Assembly (NCBI RefSeq): GCF_045984285.3
Contig: NZ_JBJQIK030000001.1
Span: forward strand, 62,001 to 126,000
Length of the DNA: 64,000 nucleotides
From: Rugamonas sp045984285
Lineage (GTDB): Bacteria; Pseudomonadota; Gammaproteobacteria; Burkholderiales; Burkholderiaceae_D
Direction of reading: 5' to 3'
Made by a program: the position numbers and the translations under genes
Shown: positions 1 through 9,036 of the stretch, piece after piece
Layout of the letters: every line of letters begins with the position of its first letter
How positions within the stretch are numbered: position 1 is the first letter of the stretch
Notes under the pieces: generated by a model
What the model was told of the DNA's origin: nothing
Seen by the model: the letters and a program-made list of their open reading frames with translations, nothing else
Databases searched by the model: none

Positions 1-1
1 C

Positions 2-577
2 ATGACAGACCGCCTCGGCCCCATCCCGCCCGAACAGATGACGCCCCAGCAGCGGGCGGCCGCGCAATCCGTGATCGACGGGCCGCGCGGCGCGCTGTAC
101 GGCCCCTTCGTGCCCCTGCTGCGCAGCCCCGAGCTGATGGAGTGTACGCAGCGCATGGGCGAATACCTGCGCTACCGCAGCGCCATCGGCACGCGCCTGT
201 CGGAGCTGGCGATCCTCGTGACGGCGCGCGCCTGGAACCAGCAGGTGGAATGGGCGATCCACGCCCCGATTGCCGCGCAGGCGGGCATTGCGCAGGACGT
301 CATCGACGCAATCGCCACCCGTCGCGAGCCGGCCGGGCTGTCGGTGGAAGAACAGGCCGTATTCGACTTCTGTACCGAGCTTCAGCGCGACAAAGAAGTC
401 TCCGACGCCACCTATGCCGCGGCCGCCCACTGCTTCGGCCAGCACGGCGTGGTGGACCTGATGGGCCTCTGCGGCTACTACACCATGCTGGCAATGGTGA
501 TGAACGCGGCGCAGACGGCGGCGCCGCCATCGAGCGCGGCAGCCTTGCCTGTCCATCCCGCGCACGAACAAGCTTAA
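2..577 (+). CDS. carboxymuconolactone decarboxylase-like protein
   Basis: A 191-residue all-helical protein of the carboxymuconolactone decarboxylase/AhpD-like fold. The segment around residues 40-90 (RSPELMECTQRMGEYLRY, then SELAILVTARAWNQQVEWAIH) is the typical CMD core. No CxxC pair of the AhpD peroxidase type is visible, so a peroxidase role is unlikely; substrate unknown. The ATG lies at the second base of the window, so a longer start upstream cannot be excluded. Its TAA overlaps the stop of the convergent DoxX-like gene, the two stops sharing bases 574-577. The C-terminal 20 residues are Ala/Pro-rich and probably disordered. Confidence 0.8.
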   Translation: MTDRLGPIPPEQMTPQQRAAAQSVIDGPRGALYGPFVPLLRSPELMECTQRMGEYLRYRSAIGTRLSELAILVTARAWNQQVEWAIHAPIAAQAGIAQDVIDAIATRREPAGLSVEEQAVFDFCTELQRDKEVSDATYAAAAHCFGQHGVVDLMGLCGYYTMLAMVMNAAQTAAPPSSAAALPVHPAHEQA

Positions 578-1005
578 TGATTCCCGGCGTCGCCATCCCT
601 GCGCTGGATTTTCACCGGCTTGCGCTGTCCGGCCGGGCGGGCGATGACAACCCGGCGAAAGCCAAACAGCCTGGCGTCGATCGAAAAGGCTCCCGGTCCG
701 ATGAAGGCCAGGGAAAGTGAAGTGGCGGCAAGAAGGATGGAGGGCGGCGCGCAGCATTGAATGCCGATTGCGCCTGCTGCCGCAAGAATGGCCGCTGTGC
801 GGGTCAGGATGCCGAGCAAAAGCGCAAGCCCCAGCATCAGGGAAGCTAATGCTGGCAGGCACACTGCATCGAACGGCATCCCGCAAGCGTCAAAGTATCT
901 CCCGCCCTGAATGATTACGGCTGCGCCGATGGTGAAGCGCAGCAGCAGGAGTCCGGTGCCGGCTAATCCGCGCGGGAATGTCCAGGAAGGCCCAGATAGA
1001 GACAT
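574..1005 (-). CDS. DoxX-like small integral membrane protein
   Basis: A 143-residue hydrophobic protein with about four predicted membrane helices (roughly residues 14-34, 48-68, 70-88 and 88-108). The motif LLLRFTIGAAVIIQG near residue 20 resembles the first helix of DoxX-family proteins. It lies 95 nt downstream of the LuxR-type regulator on the same strand and may be the last gene of that unit. A GGAG sits five bases before the ATG at 1005. The C-terminus is basic and predicted cytoplasmic. DoxX proteins are linked to redox or thiosulfate metabolism in some bacteria, but nothing here fixes a function. Confidence 0.6.
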   Translation of the reverse strand: MSLSGPSWTFPRGLAGTGLLLLRFTIGAAVIIQGGRYFDACGMPFDAVCLPALASLMLGLALLLGILTRTAAILAAAGAIGIQCCAPPSILLAATSLSLAFIGPGAFSIDARLFGFRRVVIARPAGQRKPVKIQRRDGDAGNH

Positions 1006-1100
1006 ACCACTCCATGGATGGACGGATCACTTAATGGGCTTATGCTGGCATATCCGGCCCGCCCTGTGTATCCCTCATCCAGGGAATATCATTGCATGGA

Positions 1101-1730
1101 TCAAAGCTGCATGATGCCGCGCCGTACCGCGATGACCACAGCCTCCGAGCGGTCGCTTGCGCCCAGCTTCTCCAGGATGTTCTTCATGTGCGCCTTGACC
1201 GTCTCTTCCGAAATGAACAGCTGGCCGGCAATATCCTTGTTGCGGTTGCCGCGGGCGACTTTGCACAGCACCTCGATCTCACGGGCCGTCAGGCCCGGCT
1301 CGCCGGTATAGTGGGCAAGCTGCACGGCTACATTCGGCGGTATGCAACGGATACCCCGGTGAGCCTGCCGGATGATTGCCGTAAGCTCTTGTGGCAGGGT
1401 ACTTTTGAGGACATAGCCGCGCGCCCCAGCGTGCAGGCAGCGCTGAATGTCCACGTCGCCCTCCGCAGTGGTGAAGATGACGACGTTCGCTTTCGGGTTC
1501 TCCGCCCGTATTGCCGCCAGCACTTCGATGCCGGCAATATCGGGCAGGCGGAGATCGAGGAGCGTAATGTCCGGCGTGTGCTCGCGGTACAACGCGATGG
1601 CTTCCGCCCCCTTGGATGCCTGCGCTACAACCCGCATGTCGGGCTGATCATTGATCACCTTCGAAACGCCTTCGCGCAACAGCGGATGGTCATCGACGAC
1701 GAGCAAGCTAATTTTGCCTGATTCGCTCAT
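1101..1730 (-). CDS. NarL/FixJ-family response regulator
   Basis: A 209-residue two-domain regulator. The receiver has the acidic pair D13-D14 in VVDDHPLL, phosphoacceptor D59 in ITLLDLRLPD, and the conserved lysine in YVLKSTLP. The C-terminal LuxR helix-turn-helix begins at LTAREIEVL and runs to VKAHMKNILEKL. I chose the ATG at 1730 because AAAGGA precedes it at proper spacing; an ATG 45 nt upstream would add an untypical tail. The start lies inside the last 23 nt of the kinase gene, so the two are probably translationally coupled and form a cognate pair. Targets unknown. Confidence 0.9.
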   Translation of the reverse strand: MSESGKISLLVVDDHPLLREGVSKVINDQPDMRVVAQASKGAEAIALYREHTPDITLLDLRLPDIAGIEVLAAIRAENPKANVVIFTTAEGDVDIQRCLHAGARGYVLKSTLPQELTAIIRQAHRGIRCIPPNVAVQLAHYTGEPGLTAREIEVLCKVARGNRNKDIAGQLFISEETVKAHMKNILEKLGASDRSEAVVIAVRRGIMQL

Positions 1731-4700
1731 CACATATTTCCTTTGCATTGGCGTTGGCGGGCAGCCTGCGGGCAAAGATCGCCCTTATCCTGGCCCAGAG
1801 CCTTTCCAGAAGGCTTTCGTCTTGCGCCTCGTAGGCGTTCTTTCCCGGAACAAGCAGTTCCACAACCGTTCCCCCGTTGACGCCGCTCTCAATGTTCAGT
1901 TTCGCATTGATGCGGCGTGCGCGTTCCTGCATGCCAACCAGACCGAAATGCCCCGGTTTGCCGCTGCTTGCGATATCGGGCGGAATCCCTTTTCCATCGT
2001 CGGCGATACGCAGCACCAATTTGTGCGAATAGATTAACGCAATCTCCAGGGATGTTCCGTCCGAATGCCTGAGGCCATTGCGGATAGCCTCATTCCCTAT
2101 GCGGTAAATCTCTTCGCGGACGATTGGATGCAGGTCGCGCGGCTTGCCTTCAACCGACAGCGTAAGGCGCATTGCAGAGGATACGCCGAACGACTCGGCG
2201 CTGCGCTGAAATGCCGTGGCAAGGTCGTTCTTTTCCATGGTCGACAGGCGCAGGTCGGTCAATGCCGCCCGCGCTTCCTGGGTCGCCTGCGCGAGCCAGT
2301 TCGAGATACTGACGATGGCTTCGTTAAGCTCTACAGGTTTTTTGGATGCCGCCTCGTGCCGCGCGTGATCCGCAATCAGCTTGGTCGCTTGTATCGACTG
2401 CAGGATCGTGTCATGCAGCTCTGCCGCAAGGCGGGTGCGTTCGGCGGTCCGTTCATTGAAACGTGCCGTGAGAGCGGTAGCAATTTGCCGCACCCGCATG
2501 CGGTATGCCACATAGAGAAACGTCACAGTCAGGGCGGCGGCTAAAGCATGGAACCAGGCCGTCTGGTAATAGGCCGGTGCGATGCTGAAGCTGAGCGCCG
2601 CGCCCGCTTCGTTCCAGACTCCATCGTTGTTACAGGCTATAACGCGGAAGCGGTAACTGCCTGGCCGAAGGTCATTGTAAAAAGCCTGGCGGCGGCTACC
2701 CGCTTCTTGCCAGGCGGTGTCGTGGCCCTCGAGCTTGTAACGGAACTTGATCTTCTGGGGCAGTGTATAGCTCAGTGCCACATAGTCGATCTGGATATCT
2801 TTCGTCAGCGCGGGCAGCTGCAAGCCGTCTGCCGGTGCATGGCGCCGGCGGTCTGCGACGATGGCTTCGATATGTACGGGCGGCGCGACGCGGTTATCGG
2901 GCAGGCGGTGCGGATCGATGACCTGCAAAAGCCGCTCGTTTGCGTACCACAGCCTGCCATCAGTTGACTTTGCGACGACAGGAGAGAAAGGCGTGCTACC
3001 GGAAACGTAGCCGTCCAATAAGCCAAACGAGCGTAGCTTTACCTCCATATCCGGACGGGCCCACCATGCGTTCAATTCCGCCGCGGGAATCGAGACAAGG
3101 CCGCAGCTTGCATAAACCCAGAGGGTGCCTGCATCGTCCTTGATCAATGAATCGATACTATTGCAGGGCAGTCCATTCTTGCGGTCCATGATCTGCAGGC
3201 GCTGGTCTTTCCAGCGCGCGATGCCGTGCGAGGTGGCGACCCACAATGAATCATCCGGTTCGATCCAGATCCCGCCAATTCCATTGTTTTCCCCTACGCT
3301 GGTCACTTCCGTCATTTGCCCGCGCGCGTAGCGCTGGAGTTTTCCACGCGCTCCCCCGATCCACACGCCTTGGCGGAGCCCAGCCCTGATTGCCCCGCCT
3401 GCCGCGGATTGTGGGATGGGAACGGATTCGACAGCTTTCGCGTCCTGGATCTTATGGAGTGTCTGGGGCCTTCCTGTCGTCACGGCCCAAATGTTGTGCT
3501 CCCCATCCTGTACAACGCTGATGACAACCCCGAGGGCGCTGCCATCGGACTTTGTCACCATCCGCGACCGCCCTTTTTCCCTCACCATCAGATTTTCGTC
3601 GACCCCATACCAAAGCCTGTCCTGGTCATCGATCAGCAATGCCGTCACTTGCTTTCCCCGAAGGTCATCTGCTGTGAGGGAGTAAACCCGCTTTCCATTT
3701 TCGAGATAATCCACCGCATTGCCATTTCCGACCCAAAGCCCGCCGGCGCGGGTGGCAGCCACGCTGGCCACTTTGTCACCGCTTAGCCCTTGCTGGGCAG
3801 AGACTGAGATCACCGGCGAATCACGGAAGCGGTCGAGACCTTGCGATGACGCGACCCAGATATTGCCTTCGCGGTCTTCAAAGAAAGCTTCCACAGACTC
3901 GCTGGCCAGTCCATCGCGATGGCTGAAATGATCTACCCCTTTGCTTTGCACGTGATAGATCCCGTCACGAACGGTTCCAATCCACAGGCCGCCGGAACGG
4001 TCGGTATGGAGCGCGCTGACGGCCCACGCTGTTCCATCGGCATTGTGGGCCCGGAAGTCGGTCCAGCGCCCGTCGCGCAATCGTTGCAGGCCAAGGTGCT
4101 GGCCGTTTTGGCCCACGCCGACCAGAACGCTCCCGTCGGGCTGGCGTGCCAGGGCCAGAACACCGGTAGCGCCCGATGCGGTAGCGAGGGATGGCGGTAA
4201 ATGCCTGGATATCCCGGCCGGCGTCCAATGGTAAACGCCTTGCACCGTGCCTAGCCACAGGCCTCCTGATCCGTCATCGGCAATGGCCGACAAGCCGCTC
4301 AGATTGAGTGGGAGGCCTTCATCTGCGCCATAACAGGTGGTAGCAGCCTGCGTGATGCGGCAGAGCGGCGCTTCTTTTGGGCCGGCGAGCCTTGACATGG
4401 CGATCCACACGGCCCCGGCACTGTCCTCAATGATGTGATTGATTTGCGAGCGGAAGGGATATTTTTTTGAGACGCCGTTCTGCACACGGTATAGCGAGCG
4501 TGGGGTCCCGATCCACAGGCTTCCATCCCGTGCTCCCAGCAAGCTCAATATCGCGCATTCGCAGAGGGCATCTCCCGCCGGCGCTTGCCAGGGCACAAAG
4601 CGCACGCCATCAAAGCGGACCAGGCCCCCCTCAGTGCCAATCCAGAGGTAGCCGTCGGCCGTTTGGGTAAATGCATGTGGAATGCCGGGCAGTTCACCAT

Positions 4701-4842
4701 CCGCCATGCGCCATGTGGTGTGGGCATATTGGGAAATGGAGCGGTCGGGATCGAGAGCGCGTGCGGTACGGGGAGCCAGCAGGGACAGAACAAGCATCCC
4801 GAGCAGCATCAAGTGTCCGCCTTTGAGCGAAGTTAGCACCAT
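1708..4842 (-). CDS. sensor histidine kinase with beta-propeller sensor (Reg_prop, Y_Y_Y, HisKA_3)
   Basis: A 1044-residue membrane kinase. An N-terminal signal/anchor (about 1-30) leads into a long periplasmic region of repeated blades such as DGSLWIGTP, GNIWVASSQGLDRF and GTLWVYASCGL (about 45-650), which is the two-component propeller arrangement. A Y_Y_Y domain follows (about 680-750), then one membrane helix near 757-778. The dimerisation domain has its phospho-His near 810 in LAAELHDTILQ (HisKA_3), and a HATPase domain follows with N-box NEAIRNGLRHS and GLVGMQERAR. No receiver is fused, so it is not a hybrid kinase. It should phosphorylate the overlapping LuxR-type regulator. Ligand unknown; related propeller kinases often sense carbohydrates. 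Confidence 0.9.
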   Translation of the reverse strand: MVLTSLKGGHLMLLGMLVLSLLAPRTARALDPDRSISQYAHTTWRMADGELPGIPHAFTQTADGYLWIGTEGGLVRFDGVRFVPWQAPAGDALCECAILSLLGARDGSLWIGTPRSLYRVQNGVSKKYPFRSQINHIIEDSAGAVWIAMSRLAGPKEAPLCRITQAATTCYGADEGLPLNLSGLSAIADDGSGGLWLGTVQGVYHWTPAGISRHLPPSLATASGATGVLALARQPDGSVLVGVGQNGQHLGLQRLRDGRWTDFRAHNADGTAWAVSALHTDRSGGLWIGTVRDGIYHVQSKGVDHFSHRDGLASESVEAFFEDREGNIWVASSQGLDRFRDSPVISVSAQQGLSGDKVASVAATRAGGLWVGNGNAVDYLENGKRVYSLTADDLRGKQVTALLIDDQDRLWYGVDENLMVREKGRSRMVTKSDGSALGVVISVVQDGEHNIWAVTTGRPQTLHKIQDAKAVESVPIPQSAAGGAIRAGLRQGVWIGGARGKLQRYARGQMTEVTSVGENNGIGGIWIEPDDSLWVATSHGIARWKDQRLQIMDRKNGLPCNSIDSLIKDDAGTLWVYASCGLVSIPAAELNAWWARPDMEVKLRSFGLLDGYVSGSTPFSPVVAKSTDGRLWYANERLLQVIDPHRLPDNRVAPPVHIEAIVADRRRHAPADGLQLPALTKDIQIDYVALSYTLPQKIKFRYKLEGHDTAWQEAGSRRQAFYNDLRPGSYRFRVIACNNDGVWNEAGAALSFSIAPAYYQTAWFHALAAALTVTFLYVAYRMRVRQIATALTARFNERTAERTRLAAELHDTILQSIQATKLIADHARHEAASKKPVELNEAIVSISNWLAQATQEARAALTDLRLSTMEKNDLATAFQRSAESFGVSSAMRLTLSVEGKPRDLHPIVREEIYRIGNEAIRNGLRHSDGTSLEIALIYSHKLVLRIADDGKGIPPDIASSGKPGHFGLVGMQERARRINAKLNIESGVNGGTVVELLVPGKNAYEAQDESLLERLWARIRAIFARRLPANANAKEICDERIRQN

Positions 4843-5052
4843 GTTCGCCTCTTCTTATGAAAGTCAGTCTACTGATCCTTGCAGTCTAACATTGAAAATT
4901 TGGCTTGTGATATGCCGTCCCACATCTATTCGCCCGCTCCGTGGCTAGCAAAAAATCACCCTTTCTCGGGATAGTCGCCCGCAAACGGCAGTGACATGAT
5001 CGGCTCAGGTCTTTGCCGATTTTTATGTGTTGCCTAATGATGGAGGCGTACG
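4843..5052. promoter_or_regulatory. divergent intergenic region (kinase / hydrolase operon)
   Basis: This 210-nt AT-richer gap separates the leftward kinase gene from the rightward hydrolase operon and must hold both promoters. I see no convincing consensus boxes or palindrome. A GGAGG lies just before the ATG at 5053, which supports that start. Confidence 0.4.
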
Positions 5053-6012
5053 ATGAACAGATGTCTGAGAGCGGTTTTGGTGCTGCTGGCCCTGAGTGGC
5101 CCGTATTTTTGCGGCCTTGCCGCAGCGGCGGAGCAGAAGATTCCTTCCCTGCCTTCGAGCTTCAAGGCGCGCACGGTCGCTGCGCCGGATGGTACCTCGA
5201 TTTATGTCCGGTCGGCCGGCGCCGGGCCTGTGGTGGTGCTCATTCACGGCTATGCAGAGAATAGCGATTCCTGGGCTCCGCTCGCGGCCGACCTGATGCG
5301 CGACCATACCGTGGTCGTCCCCGATCTGCGTGGCATCGGGCGTTCCTCGATTCCTTCAGGCGGCTATGACAAGAAAACGCAGGCGGGCGACATCCGCGCT
5401 GTCGTCAAGGCCCTGGGTTACGATAAAACAGCCGTGGTGGCGCACGATATCGGCAATATGGTCGCCTATGCCTATGCGGCGATCTATCCGGACAAGGTGG
5501 AACGCCTCGTGGTCATGGATGCGCCCATCCCCGGCATCGGCCCCTGGGAACAGGTCCTGCAGCAGCCGGGTATCTGGCATTTCAACTTCAACGGCCCGGA
5601 AGCTGAGCGCCTGGTGGCAGGCCGCGAACGGATCTACCTGGACCGCATCTGGAACGCCTTTTCGGCAAGCCCGAGCCAGCCCAATTCCGCCACACGGGAC
5701 TTCTTCGCCAAGACTTACTCCCGTCCCGGCGGCATGCGGGCCGGCTTCGCCCAGTTCGCAGCATTCCGCCAGGACGCCAGGGACAACCAGGCGTTTGCCA
5801 AAAACAAGCTGACCATGCCAGTACTGGCAATGGGCGGTGAGAAATCGTTCGGCGCCCTGCAGGCACAGATCATGCGGGAGGTGGCAAGCAATGTGGAGGA
5901 GTCTGTCATCCAGGGTTCCGGCCATTGGCTGATGGAAGAGAAGCCAGCCGAGGCCGTGGCAGTGATCCGTAAATTCCTCACCTCCGCGCAAACCGCAGGG
6001 GGACAACCATGA
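5053..6012 (+). CDS. secreted alpha/beta hydrolase (epoxide hydrolase/dehalogenase-like)
   Basis: A 319-residue protein with a signal peptide (about 1-26, ending GLAAAA). The alpha/beta-hydrolase core shows the oxyanion motif H65-G66 in VLIHGYAEN, and an aspartate nucleophile D132 in VVAHDIGN. Asp there is typical of epoxide hydrolases and haloalkane dehalogenases, whereas esterases have Ser. The catalytic His is H291 in GSGHWLMEE. Predicted to act in the periplasm on an epoxide or halide; exact substrate unknown. It is the first gene of a three-gene operon: its TGA overlaps the ATG of the dehydrogenase gene (ATGA). Confidence 0.85.
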   Translation: MNRCLRAVLVLLALSGPYFCGLAAAAEQKIPSLPSSFKARTVAAPDGTSIYVRSAGAGPVVVLIHGYAENSDSWAPLAADLMRDHTVVVPDLRGIGRSSIPSGGYDKKTQAGDIRAVVKALGYDKTAVVAHDIGNMVAYAYAAIYPDKVERLVVMDAPIPGIGPWEQVLQQPGIWHFNFNGPEAERLVAGRERIYLDRIWNAFSASPSQPNSATRDFFAKTYSRPGGMRAGFAQFAAFRQDARDNQAFAKNKLTMPVLAMGGEKSFGALQAQIMREVASNVEESVIQGSGHWLMEEKPAEAVAVIRKFLTSAQTAGGQP

Positions 6013-6785
6013 ACCTGGAACTGGCGGGAAAAACCGCGCTGGTCACCGGCTCGACAGCCGGGATCGGCCTGGCCATCGCTACGCGGCTGGCAAGCGAGGG
6101 GGCGGCCGTGATCGTTAACGGCCGCAGCGAGGAGCGGGTCAGCAAGGCGATCATTGCCAGCGGCGCCGTGCATGGCCTGGTGGCGGACCTGGCCAGCGAG
6201 GAAGGGCTGCGCCAGTGCATCGAGCGCTTTCCGAAGGTCGATATCCTGGTGAACAACCTGGGCATCTTTGAGGCCAAGCCGTTTGCCGACATCTCCGACG
6301 CCGATTGGCATCGTTTCTTCGAGACCAATGTACTGAGCGGCGTACGGCTGTGCCGCCATTATCTGGGCCCGATGCTGGAGCAGAACTGGGGGCGTATCGT
6401 ATTCATCTCCAGCGAATCGGGACTGCAGATCCCGACGGAAATGATCCATTACGGCATGAGCAAAACAGCGCAGCTTGCCGTATCCCGCGGCCTGGCGGAG
6501 ACGACTGCCGGCACCGCCGTGACCGTCAATGCGGTGTTGCCTGGCCCGACCAAATCGGAAGGCGTGACGGCCTTCGTTGAGCAGATGGCCAAAGAGGGCG
6601 GTCAGGGCAGGGACGCGTTCGAAAAGGAATTCTTCCAGACCGTGCGTCCGACCTCGATCCTGCAGCGCTTTATCACCCCGGACGAAATCGCGGCTGTCGT
6701 CACCTTTGTCTGCAGCCCATTGGCTGCGGCGATCAACGGCACCTCATTGCGGGCCGATGGCGGCGTGGTCCGCTCCATTGCGTAA
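6009..6785 (+). CDS. SDR-family oxidoreductase
   Basis: A 258-residue classical short-chain dehydrogenase. The cofactor motif TGSTAGIG is near residue 14, NNLG near 83, catalytic Ser in FISSESG, and YGMSK as the YxxxK pair. The ending FVCSPLAAAINGTSLRADGG is the usual SDR C-terminus. It has no signal peptide and is cytosolic. It overlaps the upstream hydrolase by 4 nt and is followed 4 nt later by the MBL-fold gene. Substrate unknown; the context suggests oxidation or reduction of a product of the neighbouring hydrolases. Confidence 0.9.
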   Translation: MNLELAGKTALVTGSTAGIGLAIATRLASEGAAVIVNGRSEERVSKAIIASGAVHGLVADLASEEGLRQCIERFPKVDILVNNLGIFEAKPFADISDADWHRFFETNVLSGVRLCRHYLGPMLEQNWGRIVFISSESGLQIPTEMIHYGMSKTAQLAVSRGLAETTAGTAVTVNAVLPGPTKSEGVTAFVEQMAKEGGQGRDAFEKEFFQTVRPTSILQRFITPDEIAAVVTFVCSPLAAAINGTSLRADGGVVRSIA

Positions 6786-6789
6786 AGCC

Positions 6790-7755
6790 ATGAAAGTTCT
6801 CCACATTATCGCGATAGCCGCGTCGCTGTTTGCTGCGTCCGCGCACGCCACCGAGCCTATCTGGGATGGGAACAAAGTTGACATGGTCAGCGAGAAGCTC
6901 TATGAGGGCGTGTATGCCTACTACGCCAGCAACGCGAAGGAGCTGAACGCTAAAGGTGGCGCTGCTGCAACCAGCAGCGGGCTCATCGTCGGCACCAGGG
7001 GAGCGCTGCTTGTCGATACCATGCTGAACAAGCGCCTGAACGTCCAGGTGCAGGCCTTGAGCCGGAAGCTTGGCGGCAAAGCTATCCTCTACGCCGTCAA
7101 CACCAGCTCGCATGGCGACCATACCTACGGCAATATGTATCTGCCGGCTGGAACCCTCATCATCCAGCATGAGCATACCCGCAGTTATATAGCGGGGCAC
7201 CTGGCCGAGGACAAGGCGTTCATGATCAAGAACTTTGGCGCCGGCCGCGGCATCGAGCAGATCAAGGCGCGCACCGGTGATCTGCTGCTTGCACCTGGCG
7301 GCAAGCTGACGATTGACCTTGGCGGGAAGACCGTCGATATCATCGACTTCGGCTTCGCCCAAACCGGCGGCGATTTGTGGGTGTGGGAGCCGGAGGCAAA
7401 GGTGTTATGGACCGGTAATCCGATTATCGCCCAAAAGCCCGCGCTGCCCTGGCTGCTGGATGGCCACCTGGTCGCAACCCTGGAAACGCTTCGCCGCGTA
7501 TATGAATTCCTGCCGGCGGACGCACGGCTTGTTCCAGGGCATGGCGCACCGATGGGCAAGGAGGGCATCAAGTGGCACATCGACTACCTGGATGCTGTGC
7601 GCCGCCAAGTGCAGGCTGCCGTGGACAAAGGCCTCGGCCTGGAAGAAACGGTAAGACAGGTCAGCTTGCCGGAATTTTCAGGCTACGTTCTCTTCGACTG
7701 GGTGCATCCGGCCCTGAACGTGCCCGCGGCCTACAGGGACCTGAGCGGCAAATGA
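6790..7755 (+). CDS. secreted MBL-fold protein with atypical metal ligands
   Basis: A 321-residue metallo-beta-lactamase-fold protein with a signal peptide (about 1-20, ending ASAHA). The usual HxHxDH motif reads S106-S-H108-G-D110-H111, so the first His is Ser. The second-strand His (normally HT-GD) is Gln191 in FAQTGGDLWVW, and the bridging Asp (normally GD) is Asn210 in LWTGNP. H251 in VPGHGAP is kept. The ligands D110, H111 and H251 of one metal site therefore remain, while the other site is largely lost. It may be a mono-metal hydrolase or a binding protein. The ATG at 6790 is preferred because signal-peptide sequence follows it directly; the open frame upstream is only a shadow of the SDR gene. 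Confidence 0.85.
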   Translation: MKVLHIIAIAASLFAASAHATEPIWDGNKVDMVSEKLYEGVYAYYASNAKELNAKGGAAATSSGLIVGTRGALLVDTMLNKRLNVQVQALSRKLGGKAILYAVNTSSHGDHTYGNMYLPAGTLIIQHEHTRSYIAGHLAEDKAFMIKNFGAGRGIEQIKARTGDLLLAPGGKLTIDLGGKTVDIIDFGFAQTGGDLWVWEPEAKVLWTGNPIIAQKPALPWLLDGHLVATLETLRRVYEFLPADARLVPGHGAPMGKEGIKWHIDYLDAVRRQVQAAVDKGLGLEETVRQVSLPEFSGYVLFDWVHPALNVPAAYRDLSGK

Positions 7756-7768
7756 GGCCGGCAGGAAT

Positions 7769-8440
7769 TCAGGCGGCCAGCACTTTCTTCAGCCAGGCCG
7801 AGATATGGACCACTTCTTCCTGGCACAGCGAGTGCTGCATCATGTACTCGTGCCATTCCACCTGGTAGCCCAGCGACACGAGCAGGTCGCGCGAGGCGGT
7901 GGCGCGCTGGATCGGGATCACGGGGTCCATGCGGCCGTGGACGAGGAAGATCGGCGTCTGCTGGTTTGCCGCGCTGCGTTCGGCGGCGACCTTGTCGGCC
8001 AGCGGCACGTAGCCGGAGAGGCAGAGCAGGCCCGCCAGCTTTTCAGGATGGCGCAGGCCGGTCTGCAAGGTCATCGCGCAGCCCTGTGAGAAGCCGGCGA
8101 GGATGATGCGGTTGGCCGGAATGCCGCGCGACTTTTCGCGGGCGATCAGCGCTTCCACCAGCAGCTGCGAGTCGCGCAGGCCTTTTTCATCTTCTTGGCG
8201 GCCAAGGTCCGTGTGCACGATGTCGTACCAGGAGCGCATCACGTAGCCGCCGTTGATCGTCACCGGCATGGTGTTCGCATGCGGGAACACGAAGCGGATG
8301 CCCGGCAGGCCAGCCAGATCCAGCTCGTCCACCAGCGGCACGAAATCATTGCCATCGGCGCCCAGGCCGTGCATCCAGATGATCGCAACTTCCGGATTGT
8401 CCGACGTGGTGATTTCAATGTTGTCGAGGATCTTGGTCAC
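7769..8440 (-). CDS. phospholipase/carboxylesterase family hydrolase
   Basis: A 223-residue cytosolic alpha/beta hydrolase of the acyl-protein-thioesterase/carboxylesterase family. The nucleophile Ser lies in LAGFSQGCAM, the oxyanion segment is IIWMHGLGADGNDF, and the acid/His region is FLVHGRMDPVIP then VEWHEYMMQHSLC. I placed the start at the GTG at 8440 because AAGGA precedes it and GTGA overlaps the stop of mog. An in-frame ATG at 8482 would overlap mog by 46 nt and has no good ribosome site. It is probably co-transcribed with darP and mog. Confidence 0.88.
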   Translation of the reverse strand: MTKILDNIEITTSDNPEVAIIWMHGLGADGNDFVPLVDELDLAGLPGIRFVFPHANTMPVTINGGYVMRSWYDIVHTDLGRQEDEKGLRDSQLLVEALIAREKSRGIPANRIILAGFSQGCAMTLQTGLRHPEKLAGLLCLSGYVPLADKVAAERSAANQQTPIFLVHGRMDPVIPIQRATASRDLLVSLGYQVEWHEYMMQHSLCQEEVVHISAWLKKVLAA

Positions 8441-9036
8441 GAGCTTTTCCTTATCGCGGATTTGGGGCGGAATGCCTTGCACACCGCTTCATTGGTTTCG
8501 ATATACGGGCCGCCAATCAGGTCGATGCAGTAGGGCACCGCGGCGAAGATGCCGCCTGCAATTTGCTTGCCCTCGGCGTCCTTCAGGCCTTCCAGCGTCT
8601 CCTTGATGGATTTCGGCTGGCCCGGCAGGTTCATGATGAGGGCCGCGTGGTCCGGCGTTTCGCGGATCACGGCCACCTGGCGCGACAGGATGGCGGTCGG
8701 CACGAAGTGAAGGCTGATCTGGCGCATCTGTTCGCCGAAGCCCGGCATTTCCTTGGTAGCCACGGCCAGCGTGGCTTCGGGCGTCACGTCGCGGCGCGAG
8801 GGGCCGGTGCCGCCGGTGGTCAGCACCAGGTCGCAGCGCACATTGTCCACCAGGTCCACCAGCGTGGATTCGATCTGCGCGCGTTCGTCGGGAATCAGCC
8901 GCGTTTCAACGCGGAAGGGCGTCGTCAGGGCCTGCGCCAGCCAGTCCTGCAAGGCAGGGATGCCCTGGTCCTGATAGACGCCGCCGCTGGCGCGGTCGGA
9001 GATCGATACCAGGCCGACGACCAGTTCATTCCTCAT
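8437..9036 (-). CDS. mog: molybdopterin adenylyltransferase
   Basis: A 199-residue protein of the MogA/MoaB family. It adenylylates molybdopterin with ATP before molybdenum insertion during molybdenum cofactor synthesis in the cytosol. Diagnostic segments are VGLVSISDRASGG at the N-terminus and DLVLTTGGTGPSRRDVTPEA, which holds the pterin-binding TTGGTG loop, plus IMNLPGQPKSIKE. Its length matches E. coli MogA (about 195 residues). The start at 9036 overlaps the 3' end of darP by 11 nt, and the 3' end overlaps the esterase start, so the three genes look like one transcript. Confidence 0.92.
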   Translation of the reverse strand: MRNELVVGLVSISDRASGGVYQDQGIPALQDWLAQALTTPFRVETRLIPDERAQIESTLVDLVDNVRCDLVLTTGGTGPSRRDVTPEATLAVATKEMPGFGEQMRQISLHFVPTAILSRQVAVIRETPDHAALIMNLPGQPKSIKETLEGLKDAEGKQIAGGIFAAVPYCIDLIGGPYIETNEAVCKAFRPKSAIRKSS

